This document shows positions 57,708 to 64,000 of a DNA stretch of 64,000 nucleotides, in pieces (positions within the stretch are counted from its first letter, which is position 1; each line of letters begins with the position of its first letter). Location of the stretch: contig NZ_NSLI01000005.1 of NCBI RefSeq assembly GCF_002288825.1, positions 1 through 64,000 on the forward strand, read 5' to 3'. This stretch comes from Sphingomonas lenta (GTDB lineage Bacteria > Pseudomonadota > Alphaproteobacteria > Sphingomonadales > Sphingomonadaceae). A program made the translations under genes and the position numbers. Below the pieces are notes generated by a model. That model saw only the letters and a program-made list of their open reading frames with translations. It was not told where the DNA came from and made no database searches.

Positions 57708-58514
57708 ATGCTCACCACCATCCTCGCCGCCGGAGGCGCGGCAGCCGGCGAAAACCCGTACGGCCTTCAAGCGGCGCTGCGCGAAGGCGGCCTGATCGCC
57801 CAGGGCACCTTCGCGATCCTGGTGCTCATGTCGGTGGTCTCGTTCTACATCCTCTTCTCCAAGCTCTTCGAGCAGCAGAAGATCATCAACCAGGGCAAGC
57901 GCCTGCGTCAGACCTTTTGGCAGTCGAGCAACCTGCGCGAGGGCGCGGCCAAGCTCGACAAGAACTCGGCCTGGCGGCAGATCGTCGACGACGGCCTGCA
58001 GGCGCAGGACCAGCACACCAAGCTGACCGACCCGGTCGAGGCGCATGACTGGCTGCACGGCTCGCTCGCCCGCTCGGAGGCGTCCATCAACTCCAAGCTG
58101 AACAACGGCCTGGCGTTCCTGGCGACCGTGGGCGCGACCGCGCCGTTCATCGGCCTGTTCGGCACCGTGGTCGGCATCTACCGCGCGCTTGTGAAGATCG
58201 GCGCGTCGGGCCAGGCGTCGATCGACGCGGTCGCCGGTCCGGTGGGCGAGGCGCTCATCATGACCGCGCTCGGCCTCGTCGTGGCGGTGCCGGCGGTGCT
58301 CGCCTACAACTGGCTCCAGCGCCGCAACAAGGCGATCTCGGAGGACCTGTCGGCCTTCTCGAACGACGTGCTGGGCTTTCTGGCCTCGAACGGCGCCGTG
58401 AAGCCGACCCCGGCGACCGCGGCGGCCGGCGCGGCCAAGGCGGCGGGCACGGCTCCCCGCACCACCGGCACGACCACGGCCGGCCAGACCGGCGGCGTCC
58501 AGACGCGCGCCTGA
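57708..58514 (+). CDS. exbB: ExbB/TolQ-family proton channel protein
   Basis: The 268-aa inner-membrane protein has three hydrophobic segments (TFAILVLMSVVSFYILFSKL, GLAFLATVGATAPFIGLFGT, EALIMTALGLVVAVPAVLAY) with the TolQ/ExbB channel residues. The C-terminal Ala/Thr-rich tail is low in complexity. Ribosome-binding site AAAAGGA. It is followed by a hairpin and then exbD. Confidence 0.95.
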   Translation: MLTTILAAGGAAAGENPYGLQAALREGGLIAQGTFAILVLMSVVSFYILFSKLFEQQKIINQGKRLRQTFWQSSNLREGAAKLDKNSAWRQIVDDGLQAQDQHTKLTDPVEAHDWLHGSLARSEASINSKLNNGLAFLATVGATAPFIGLFGTVVGIYRALVKIGASGQASIDAVAGPVGEALIMTALGLVVAVPAVLAYNWLQRRNKAISEDLSAFSNDVLGFLASNGAVKPTPATAAAGAAKAAGTAPRTTGTTTAGQTGGVQTRA

Positions 58515-58529
58515 TATAAGAAAAGGGGC

Positions 58530-58552
58530 GGGGCGGTCGCGGTGACCGCCCC
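58530..58552 (+). terminator. Hairpin between exbB and exbD
   Basis: The 9-bp perfect stem ggggcggtc/gaccgcccc, loop gcggt, lies 16 bases after the exbB stop. No T-run follows, so it may attenuate rather than end transcription, letting exbD expression be set below exbB. Confidence 0.45.
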
Positions 58553-58609
58553 GCGAACCCGGGCCGGCGGATCAGGGCGCCGGCCGAGACTAGGTAGGAT
58601 CATTCGCAC

Positions 58610-59092
58610 ATGGCGATGAGCGTTGGTGGGGACTCCACCGAAAAACCGATGTCGGACATCAACACCACGCCGCTCGTCGACGTGATGCTGGTGCTCCTCA
58701 TCATCTTCCTGATCGCGGTTCCGGTCGTGCTGCAGACGATCGATCTGAAGCTGCCCAACGTCCGCTACGAGCCGACCCAGACCAAGCCGGAGAACGTCAA
58801 CCTGGCGATCCGCGCCGAGGCGGACGGCCGGTGCGGCGTGTACTGGAACACGACGCGCATGGGCCACCAGGAGCTGGAGGACGCGGCCGTCAAGAAGCTG
58901 AAGCTCGAGATCGAGCGGCAGGGCGGCGCCGGCAACCCCGAGCTGGAGCTGCCCGAGGCGCACATCCGCGGCGACGTGAACGTGCCCTGGCAGTGCGTCG
59001 GCGGCGCGATCTACACCATGCAGCGTGCGGGCTTCGCCAAGGTCGGCTTCATCTCCGAGCCGCCTCCCGGCCAAGGCATCACGCGTCTGTAA
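58610..59092 (+). CDS. exbD: ExbD/TolR-family protein
   Basis: The 160-aa protein has one N-terminal membrane helix with the essential Asp (SDINTTPLVDVMLVLLIIFL) and a periplasmic domain (LKLPNVRYEPTQTKPENVNL). It is longer than a usual ExbD because of an insertion (VYWNTTRMGHQELEDAAV, QCVGGAIYTMQRAG). With ExbB and TonB it forms the proton-driven complex. Confidence 0.92.
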   Translation: MAMSVGGDSTEKPMSDINTTPLVDVMLVLLIIFLIAVPVVLQTIDLKLPNVRYEPTQTKPENVNLAIRAEADGRCGVYWNTTRMGHQELEDAAVKKLKLEIERQGGAGNPELELPEAHIRGDVNVPWQCVGGAIYTMQRAGFAKVGFISEPPPGQGITRL

Positions 59093-59117
59093 GGCTTAAA
59101 AGGAAGGCACCCGGACA

Positions 59118-59546
59118 ATGGCTATCAGTGGCGGCCGCGACGACGGCGAGCCGATGATGGAGATGAACACGACGCCGTTGATCGACGTCATGCTCGTGCT
59201 CCTCATCATGTTCATCATCACTATCCCCATCCAGACGCACGCGGTGAAGGTCGACCTGCCGGTCAACGACCCGAACGCGGTCGATCCGCCGGTGGACCCG
59301 ATCAAGAACAAGATCACGATCGACCCCGCGGGCACCATCGCCTGGAACGGGACGCCCGTGAACGAGGCGACGCTCGCCCAGTATCTGGAGACGTCGATCA
59401 CGCTGGACCCGGAGCCGGAGCTGCAGTTCCAGCCCGATCCTAAGGCGCGGTACGAGGTGGTCGACCAGACGCTGGCGCTGATCAAGCGCGCCAACGTGAC
59501 CAAGCTCGGCTTCGTCGGCAACGAGCAGTATTACCGCGACTTCTGA
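59118..59546 (+). CDS. exbD: Second ExbD/TolR-family protein
   Basis: This 142-aa ExbD paralog has EMNTTPLIDVMLVLLIMFI with the Asp and a shorter periplasmic domain (VKVDLPVNDPNAVDPPVDPI, VTKLGFVGNEQYYRDF). Two different ExbD proteins behind one ExbB are typical of this lineage; the two may build a mixed dimer. It ends in a good terminator. Confidence 0.92.
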   Translation: MAISGGRDDGEPMMEMNTTPLIDVMLVLLIMFIITIPIQTHAVKVDLPVNDPNAVDPPVDPIKNKITIDPAGTIAWNGTPVNEATLAQYLETSITLDPEPELQFQPDPKARYEVVDQTLALIKRANVTKLGFVGNEQYYRDF

Positions 59547-59572
59547 TCCCCAACGGATCGGTTCGCGAGAGG

Positions 59573-59604
59573 GGGCGGTCCTTCGGGGCCGCCCTTTTCT
59601 TTTG
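59573..59604 (+). terminator. Rho-independent terminator of the tonB cluster
   Basis: Stem gggcggtcc/gggccgccc with one G-T pair, TTCG tetraloop, and then ttttctttt. It is the clearest intrinsic terminator in the window. The XRE gene on the other strand ends at 59610, just beyond it. Confidence 0.9.
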
Positions 59605-59609
59605 AGCCG

Positions 59610-60392
59610 TCAGCCCGCGCGGGCGCGGAGCGCGGCGGCGGTGGCCTCGTCGGCCGGGAGGAACGTCTCCAGCGCGATCTCCGACAGCGTGACGTCGAGC
59701 GGCGTGCCGAACACGGTCGTGGTGGTGATAAAGGACAGCGCGCCCGCCGAACTGGCGAGGCGGAGCGGTAGCACGACGGCGGGGCCGTGCCGGTCGTCCG
59801 ACGCTCGCTCCTCGACGCCCGCGCCGACCTCCTGGACGAGCCGGGCCAGCACCGGGTCGCCGGTCGCGTCGCGCTGGTGGCGCAGGCGATGCAGGACGTG
59901 CGCGCGCCATTCCTCGAAATTCAGGATCCGCGGCGCCAGCCCCTGCGGGTGCAGCGCCAGCCGGATGACGTTGGCCGGCGGCGCGAGCAGGTCGGGGTCG
60001 ACGTCCTCGAGCAATAGGGCGACGGCGGGGTTGGCGGCGATCATGGTCCAGTGGCGGTCGACGGCGAGCGCGGGAAAGGGCCGGTGCGCGTCGAGCAGCG
60101 CGTCGATCGCGCGGCGCGCGGCGACGAGCGCGGGGTCGTCGAGCGGTCGGTCCGGGTAAGCGGGCGCGAAACCGCCCGCCAGGAGCAGCAGGTTGCGCTC
60201 GCGCAAGGGCATGTCGAGCCGCTCGGCCAGCCGGAGGAGCATGGACCGGCTAGGGCGGGCGCGGCCCGTCTCGACGAAGCTCAGGTGCCGCGCGGAGATC
60301 TCCGCGTCGAGCGCGAGGTCGAGTTGGCTCAGGCGACGGCGGAGCCGCCAGTCGCGCAGGTGCTCGCCCACGGGTCGGACGCTCGTCGCCAT
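59610..60392 (-). CDS. XRE-family regulator with MmyB-like ligand domain
   Basis: The 260-aa regulator has an N-terminal HTH (EHLRDWRLRRRLSQLDLALD, AEISARHLSFVETGRARPSR) and a MmyB-like C-terminal part (RHWTMIAANPAVALLLEDVD, PPANVIRLALHPQGLAPRIL, ITTTTVFGTPLDVTLSEIAL). The MmyB domain is a PAS-like pocket seen to bind fatty acids in some homologs. The start is ATG 60392 or 60398. Confidence 0.88.
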   Translation of the reverse strand: MATSVRPVGEHLRDWRLRRRLSQLDLALDAEISARHLSFVETGRARPSRSMLLRLAERLDMPLRERNLLLLAGGFAPAYPDRPLDDPALVAARRAIDALLDAHRPFPALAVDRHWTMIAANPAVALLLEDVDPDLLAPPANVIRLALHPQGLAPRILNFEEWRAHVLHRLRHQRDATGDPVLARLVQEVGAGVEERASDDRHGPAVVLPLRLASSAGALSFITTTTVFGTPLDVTLSEIALETFLPADEATAAALRARAG

Positions 60393-60521
60393 GGGCACGA
60401 CGCTAACCCGCGTCCCGACCGCGCGCCATTACCTCCGGCGTAATCGACGCGCTTCCCCGTGTCCGTCAGTCAGGCGGGGCCGGTCGCGACGGTCGCGGCC
60501 GGGACGGATGGGAGATGCGCG

Positions 60522-60917
60522 ATGTTCGAAGATGGTGGTCTGCTGCGCCGCGTGCTGGCGTTCGACGCCGCGACCTGCGCCGCGATGGGCGCGGGGCTGG
60601 TCGCGGGTGCGGAGCCGGTCGCGGCCGTGACCGGCCTGCCCGCGGCGGCGTTGCCGGGCGTGGGCGCGGCGCTGGTCGGGTTCGCCGGCGTGTTGGGCTG
60701 GCTCGCGACGCGGGCGACGGTGCCCGAGGGGCCGGTGCGGGCGGTCGTGGCGGGCAACCTCGCCTGGTCGGTCGCGAGCGTCGCCCTGGTCGCGAGCGGG
60801 GCGGTCGCGCTGACCGGCCTGGGACAGGCGGCGGTGCTGGCGCAGGCGGCCGCGGTGGTGGTCATCGCCGAGCTGGAGGTGCTCGGCCTCCGCCGCGAGC
60901 GCGTCGCCGCGACTTGA
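60522..60917 (+). CDS. Hypothetical four-helix membrane protein
   Basis: The 131-aa protein has about four hydrophobic segments: FDAATCAAMGAGLVAGAEPV, ALVGFAGVLGWLATRA, VAGNLAWSVASVALVASGAVA and VLAQAAAVVVIAELEVLGL. Only short loops join them. It has GGGAG before ATG 60522. Function unknown. Divergent from the XRE regulator with 129 bases between, so it may be its target. Confidence 0.7.
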   Translation: MFEDGGLLRRVLAFDAATCAAMGAGLVAGAEPVAAVTGLPAAALPGVGAALVGFAGVLGWLATRATVPEGPVRAVVAGNLAWSVASVALVASGAVALTGLGQAAVLAQAAAVVVIAELEVLGLRRERVAAT

Positions 60918-61032
60918 CAGAAAATTTTCCGATCAGAGGCATATACGTCGTTTTCATGATCCATGCTGCTTGTGCAGCCGTCACAAACCTGTCATCCTGG
61001 TGTAACAACACTGTCATGAAAGGAGACGGAGA

Positions 61033-61392
61033 ATGCGCAAGCACCTTGTTGCGGCGGCGGCGGCGATGGCGGTTCTGGCCAGCGCCGCGCCGGTCCACGC
61101 GAACGATCGCACCATGTACCAACTGATCGCGCTCGGCGACTACGCCCGGGCCGAGCGCATGCTGCTCGCGGAGCAGAAGCGCACCCCCGAACGGCCCGAG
61201 CTGCTGCTGAACCTAGCCGCCGTCTACGCCAAGACGAACCGCGTCGCCGAGGCGCGCGCGCTCTACGCCGAGGTGCTCGACCGCCCGGCGGTCGCGCTCG
61301 ACATGCTGTCCGGCCGCACGGTGTCGTCGCACGACGTGGCGCTCACGGCGATGACGGCCCTGCCGCCCCGAAACGCCATCGCGGCGCGCTGA
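61033..61392 (+). CDS. Small exported TPR protein
   Basis: The 119-aa protein has signal peptide MRKHLVAAAAAMAVLASAAPV, HA. The mature part is one or two TPR units (MYQLIALGDYARAERMLLAE, PELLLNLAAVYAKTNRVAEA, RALYAEVLDRP). Ribosome-binding site AAAGGAGACGGAG. A TTGACA at 60914-60919 in an AT-rich gap may be its -35, but no good -10 stands at the right distance. Function unknown, probably protein-protein contacts in the periplasm. Confidence 0.75.
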   Translation: MRKHLVAAAAAMAVLASAAPVHANDRTMYQLIALGDYARAERMLLAEQKRTPERPELLLNLAAVYAKTNRVAEARALYAEVLDRPAVALDMLSGRTVSSHDVALTAMTALPPRNAIAAR

Positions 61393-61397
61393 GAGCG

Positions 61398-61420
61398 GGG
61401 CCGGCGTCCGCCGCCGGCCC
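61398..61420. terminator. Bidirectional terminator hairpin
   Basis: Perfect 8-bp stem gggccggc/gccggccc with a 7-base loop between the convergent TPR gene (ends 61392) and dcd (ends 61441). No T-run; it would serve either direction. Confidence 0.55.
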
Positions 61421-61440
61421 GTTCCGTCACCGGATACTCC

Positions 61441-61995
61441 TTATAGCCGCGGCAGCGTGACGCCGCGCTGGCCCTGGTATTTGCCGGCGCGGTCGGCGTA
61501 GCTCACCTCGCAGGGCTCGTTGCCCTGGACAAAGAGGAACTGGCACGCGCCCTCGTTGGCGTAGATCTTCGCAGGCAGCGGCGTCGTGTTGGAGAACTCC
61601 AGCGTGACATGGCCCTCCCAGCCGGGCTCCAAGGGCGTCACGTTCACGATGATGCCGCAGCGCGCATAGGTCGACTTGCCCAGGCAGATCACGAGCACGT
61701 CGCGGGGGATGCGGAAATATTCGACCGTGCGCGCCAGTGCGAAGCTGTTGGGCGGGATGATGCACACGTCCGTCTTGCGGTCGACGAAGCTGTTGGCGGC
61801 GAAGTCCTTGGGGTCGACCACCGCCGAGTCGACGTTGGTGAAGATCTTGAACTCGTCGGCCACGCGCGCGTCGTAACCGTAGGACGACAGGCCGTAGCTG
61901 ATGCAGCCGTCGCGGCGCTGCGCCTCGACGAACGGCTCGATCATGCGGTCGGCGAGCGCGTGCTCGCGGATCCAGCGGTCGGACAGGATGGACAT
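61441..61995 (-). CDS. dcd: dCTP deaminase
   Basis: The 184-aa enzyme converts dCTP to dUTP for thymidylate synthesis. Markers: [28 protein letters not shown]-type sequence [58 protein letters not shown] and [13 protein letters not shown]. It has the full family length and a clean start. Confidence 0.96.
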   Translation of the reverse strand: MSILSDRWIREHALADRMIEPFVEAQRRDGCISYGLSSYGYDARVADEFKIFTNVDSAVVDPKDFAANSFVDRKTDVCIIPPNSFALARTVEYFRIPRDVLVICLGKSTYARCGIIVNVTPLEPGWEGHVTLEFSNTTPLPAKIYANEGACQFLFVQGNEPCEVSYADRAGKYQGQRGVTLPRL

Positions 61996-62067
61996 CGGTG
62001 CGCTCCCCTCCTGCGCCTCTTCGCGTAAGGGCGGCGGCGGAGCAAGGGGCGCGGGGGCGGGACTGGG

Positions 62068-62271
62068 CTAGCCGCCCGTTCCGCCGCGATCCCTCAGCGC
62101 CTCGTCCATCTCCTCGTCGGTCATGCCGTCGTCGTCCAGCTCCTCCAGGCCGTCGGTCGCGTCGCGGCCGTCGTCCAGGCTCGACGGGCCGGCGCCGCCC
62201 ATGTCGCCGCCCGCGTCGGAGCCGCTCATCGGATCGGCCATGTCGTGCATCGCGCCGCGGTCGTCGCCCAT
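62068..62271 (-). CDS. Small acidic protein
   Basis: The 67-aa, very acidic protein (MGDDRGAMHDMADPMSGSDA, GLEELDDDGMTDEEMDEAL) starts with a good GGAGG nine bases before the ATG, which is the main reason to accept it. It lies upstream of dcd in the same direction. No domain; likely disordered. Function unknown. Confidence 0.55.
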   Translation of the reverse strand: MGDDRGAMHDMADPMSGSDAGGDMGGAGPSSLDDGRDATDGLEELDDDGMTDEEMDEALRDRGGTGG

Positions 62272-62375
62272 CGTCCGCTTTCCTCCGTGACGCCCTGCGT
62301 TTCAGGGCGCGGGGTCAACGCTCGGGAAAGCGGTTCGAGCCGCCGTTGCGCTCGGCCGCGGGGTGGGGCACGTCG

Positions 62376-62861
62376 ATGAGGATGGGCGTGCTCGGACGGG
62401 TGAAATGGCGGCTGATGAACGCCGGCTACGCGATCCGCCGGTGCGTGCTGGCCAAGCTGCGGCTCGCCACACGGGGGTGCAAGATGATGGCGTTCGATCC
62501 GGCGGGCCGGCTGCTGCTCGTGCGGCACGGCTATGGCCGGTCGGACTTGTGGATGTTGCCCGGCGGCGGCGTGGGGCGGCGCGAGTCGCCCGGGGACGCC
62601 GCGCGCCGCGAGCTGGAGGAGGAGGCGGGCTGCCGGGCCGAACGCGTGGAGCTGGTCGGCGTCTACCGATCGGCGGCGGAGGGCAAGCGCGACACGATCC
62701 ACCTGTTCCGTGGCGAAACGGCGGACGAGCCGCGCCCCGACGGGCTGGAGGTGATCGAGGCGCGCTTCTTCGCGCTCGACGCGTTGCCGCCGACGACCTC
62801 GCCCGCGACGCTGCGGCGCGTTCGCGACCTGCGGGAGGGGACGGCGGGCGGACGGTGGTGA
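62376..62861 (+). CDS. NUDIX hydrolase
   Basis: The 161-aa protein has an intact NUDIX box (GGGVGRRESPGDAARRELEE, EAGC; GX5EX7REUXEEXGU). An N-terminal helix (RMGVLGRVKWRLMNAGYAIR) precedes the fold. Substrate unknown. Starts at 62376 (MRM) or 62382. Upstream open frame is Arg/Pro-rich and rejected. Confidence 0.85.
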   Translation: MRMGVLGRVKWRLMNAGYAIRRCVLAKLRLATRGCKMMAFDPAGRLLLVRHGYGRSDLWMLPGGGVGRRESPGDAARRELEEEAGCRAERVELVGVYRSAAEGKRDTIHLFRGETADEPRPDGLEVIEARFFALDALPPTTSPATLRRVRDLREGTAGGRW

Positions 62862-62922
62862 GGGGCTGGAGCCCGTACGTTTGCGGGTGCAGGATGCCCC
62901 ACGACCATCGAGGGAGCCGCCG

Positions 62923-64000
62923 ATGCGAAGCCTAGCGATCGTTCTTGCGCTGACCGGGCTCGCCGTCCCCGTGGTGCCCGCCGCCGCGCAGGAGCAGGCG
63001 CCGAAAGACGCCGGCTACGCGCAACTCGACCCGATCTTCGCCGAGTTCCAGCGGGAGAACCACATACCGGGCCTGGTGTACGGCGTCGTGGCGGACGGTC
63101 GGCTCGCGCACGTACGCGCGTTCGGCGTGCAGGACCTGAAGGCGCGGCGGCCCGTCACGCCCGACAGCCTGTTCCGCATCGCGTCCATGACTAAGGCGTT
63201 CACGGCGCTGGCCGTGCTGTCGCTGCGCGACCGGGGGCGGCTCTCGCTCGACGCGCCCATCGAGACCTACGTTCCCGAGCTCAGGGGCTGGCGCTACCCG
63301 ACCGCCGACTCGCCGCGCATCCGCGTGCGCGACCTGCTCCACCACACGGCCGGCTTCGTCACCGACGACCCCTGGGGCGACCGGCAGACGCCGATGCCGG
63401 AGGGCGAGTTCACGCGGATGCTGAAGGTCGGCGTGCCGTTCACGCGGCCGCCGGGGCTGCGGATGGAGTATAGCAATTTCGGCTACGCGCTGCTCGGCCG
63501 CGTCGTCGCCAACGCGTCGGGCGTGCCCTACCGGACCTATGTCGAGCGCACGCTGCTCGCGCCGCTCGGCATGCGGTCGAGCGGGTTCGAGGTGACGGAA
63601 CAGCCGCCTGAGCGCCGCGCGATTGGTTATCGCTGGGAGAACGGCGCCTGGGCGGAGGAGCCGACGATGCGCCACGGCGCGTTCGGCGCGATGGGCGGGC
63701 TTCAAACGAGCGCGAACGATTACGCCCGCTACGTCGCCTGGCTGCTCGCCGCTTGGCCGGCGCGCGACGGGGCGGACGCTGGTCCCGTGAAGCGGGCGAC
63801 CATACGAGAGCTGATGCAGGGCTCGAACTTCGCCGAGCAGCGCGAGCGCACGCTCGACGAGCGGCCGTGCCCGCAGAGCGTGGCGTACGGCATGGGCATG
63901 CGCGTCTTCACCGACTGCGAGCTCGGGACGGCGCTCAACCACGGCGGCGGCTATCCTGGCTATGGCTCGGGCGTGCTGTTGCTGCCCGAACACGGCGTCG
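62923..64000 (+). CDS. Serine hydrolase, beta-lactamase/class C family (cut by window end)
   Basis: The gene continues past the window edge; 359 residues are visible. GAGGGAG lies 6 bases before ATG 62923. Signal peptide MRSLAIVLALTGLAVPVVPA, AAAQ. Catalytic motifs of the penicillin-binding-like fold: SMTK with S88 and K91, Y183-S-N in MEYSNFGYALLG, and HGGG (H340) in the KTG position. Such proteins are periplasmic esterases, peptidases or beta-lactamases; EstB-like esterase/6-aminohexanoate-type hydrolase activity cannot be told apart from sequence. Confidence 0.9.
   Translation, partial: MRSLAIVLALTGLAVPVVPAAAQEQAPKDAGYAQLDPIFAEFQRENHIPGLVYGVVADGRLAHVRAFGVQDLKARRPVTPDSLFRIASMTKAFTALAVLSLRDRGRLSLDAPIETYVPELRGWRYPTADSPRIRVRDLLHHTAGFVTDDPWGDRQTPMPEGEFTRMLKVGVPFTRPPGLRMEYSNFGYALLGRVVANASGVPYRTYVERTLLAPLGMRSSGFEVTEQPPERRAIGYRWENGAWAEEPTMRHGAFGAMGGLQTSANDYARYVAWLLAAWPARDGADAGPVKRATIRELMQGSNFAEQRERTLDERPCPQSVAYGMGMRVFTDCELGTALNHGGGYPGYGSGVLLLPEHGV

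Noticed and set aside
60914..60942. Full sigma-70 promoter before the small TPR gene
   Set aside because: TTGACA is perfect, but no acceptable -10 hexamer lies 16-18 bases downstream; the AT-rich tatacg is 22 bases away.

Overview
The window is a chromosomal segment of a high-GC (by eye about 70%) alphaproteobacterium, most likely a Sphingomonas-type member of the Sphingomonadales. The call rests on an UrcA-family protein, a tonB-exbB-exbD-exbD cluster, an IVVTGSR-type motif usual in sphingomonad TonB-dependent proteins, a gene-transfer-agent-like terminase, frequent GTG starts with 4-base GTGA/ATGA gene overlaps, and short dispersed palindromic repeats whose translation reads RFRPIADI. No rRNA genes, complete prophage, IS element or CRISPR array is visible.

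Layout. 1-1890 is a lower-GC accessory stretch: a secreted orphan, a PilZ protein, an orphan 93-aa protein and four copies of one repeat. 1893-4574 is a compact restriction-modification cassette: a C5 cytosine methyltransferase, a GIY-YIG nuclease and a Vsr mismatch endonuclease, all overlapping, preceded by a small protein. 4575-14600 holds a duplicated-HTH protein behind a strong promoter, a winged-helix/TolB-like/TPR regulator, a patatin plus FAD oxidase pair, a small exported protein and a large PAS hybrid histidine kinase. 14752-18046 has an orphan terminase next to rplQ, with no rpoA in view, and a secreted S33 hydrolase. 18084-25511 has guaA, a probable PD-(D/E)XK polymorphic toxin with a possible immunity gene, a DMT transporter and a VIT/vWA secreted protein. 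25568-32548 has a second hybrid kinase and the sulfate-activation genes cysD and cysNC. 32708-37739 is envelope and stress related: a catalase-like protein, a PDZ-less HtrA protease, an M48 lipoprotein protease and an L,D-transpeptidase. 37815-43383 holds a GAF-EAL protein, tRNA-Arg, a YhhQ-type transporter, and purQ, purS and purC bracketed by two toxin-antitoxin modules. 43451-52275 has a DUF4349 lipoprotein, kynureninase and an HGGxW hydrolase, an UrcA protein, a LysR regulator, parC and a GGDEF-EAL protein. 52245-55843 is a GNAT-DUF1285-NUDIX-cca operon facing folB. 55882-59604 is the tonB-exbB-exbD-exbD energy-transduction cluster. 59610-64000 has an XRE regulator, small membrane and TPR proteins, dcd, a NUDIX hydrolase and a serine hydrolase cut by the window edge.

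Three themes cross the window. One is c-di-GMP signalling: a PilZ protein, an EAL protein and a GGDEF-EAL protein. Another is conflict systems: the R-M-Vsr cassette, the toxin candidate and two TA modules. The third is at least six families of palindromic dispersed repeats, several of which have been absorbed into genes: two in-frame inside the terminase, one giving the probable start codon of the M48 protease and one giving the ribosome-binding site of cysNC.
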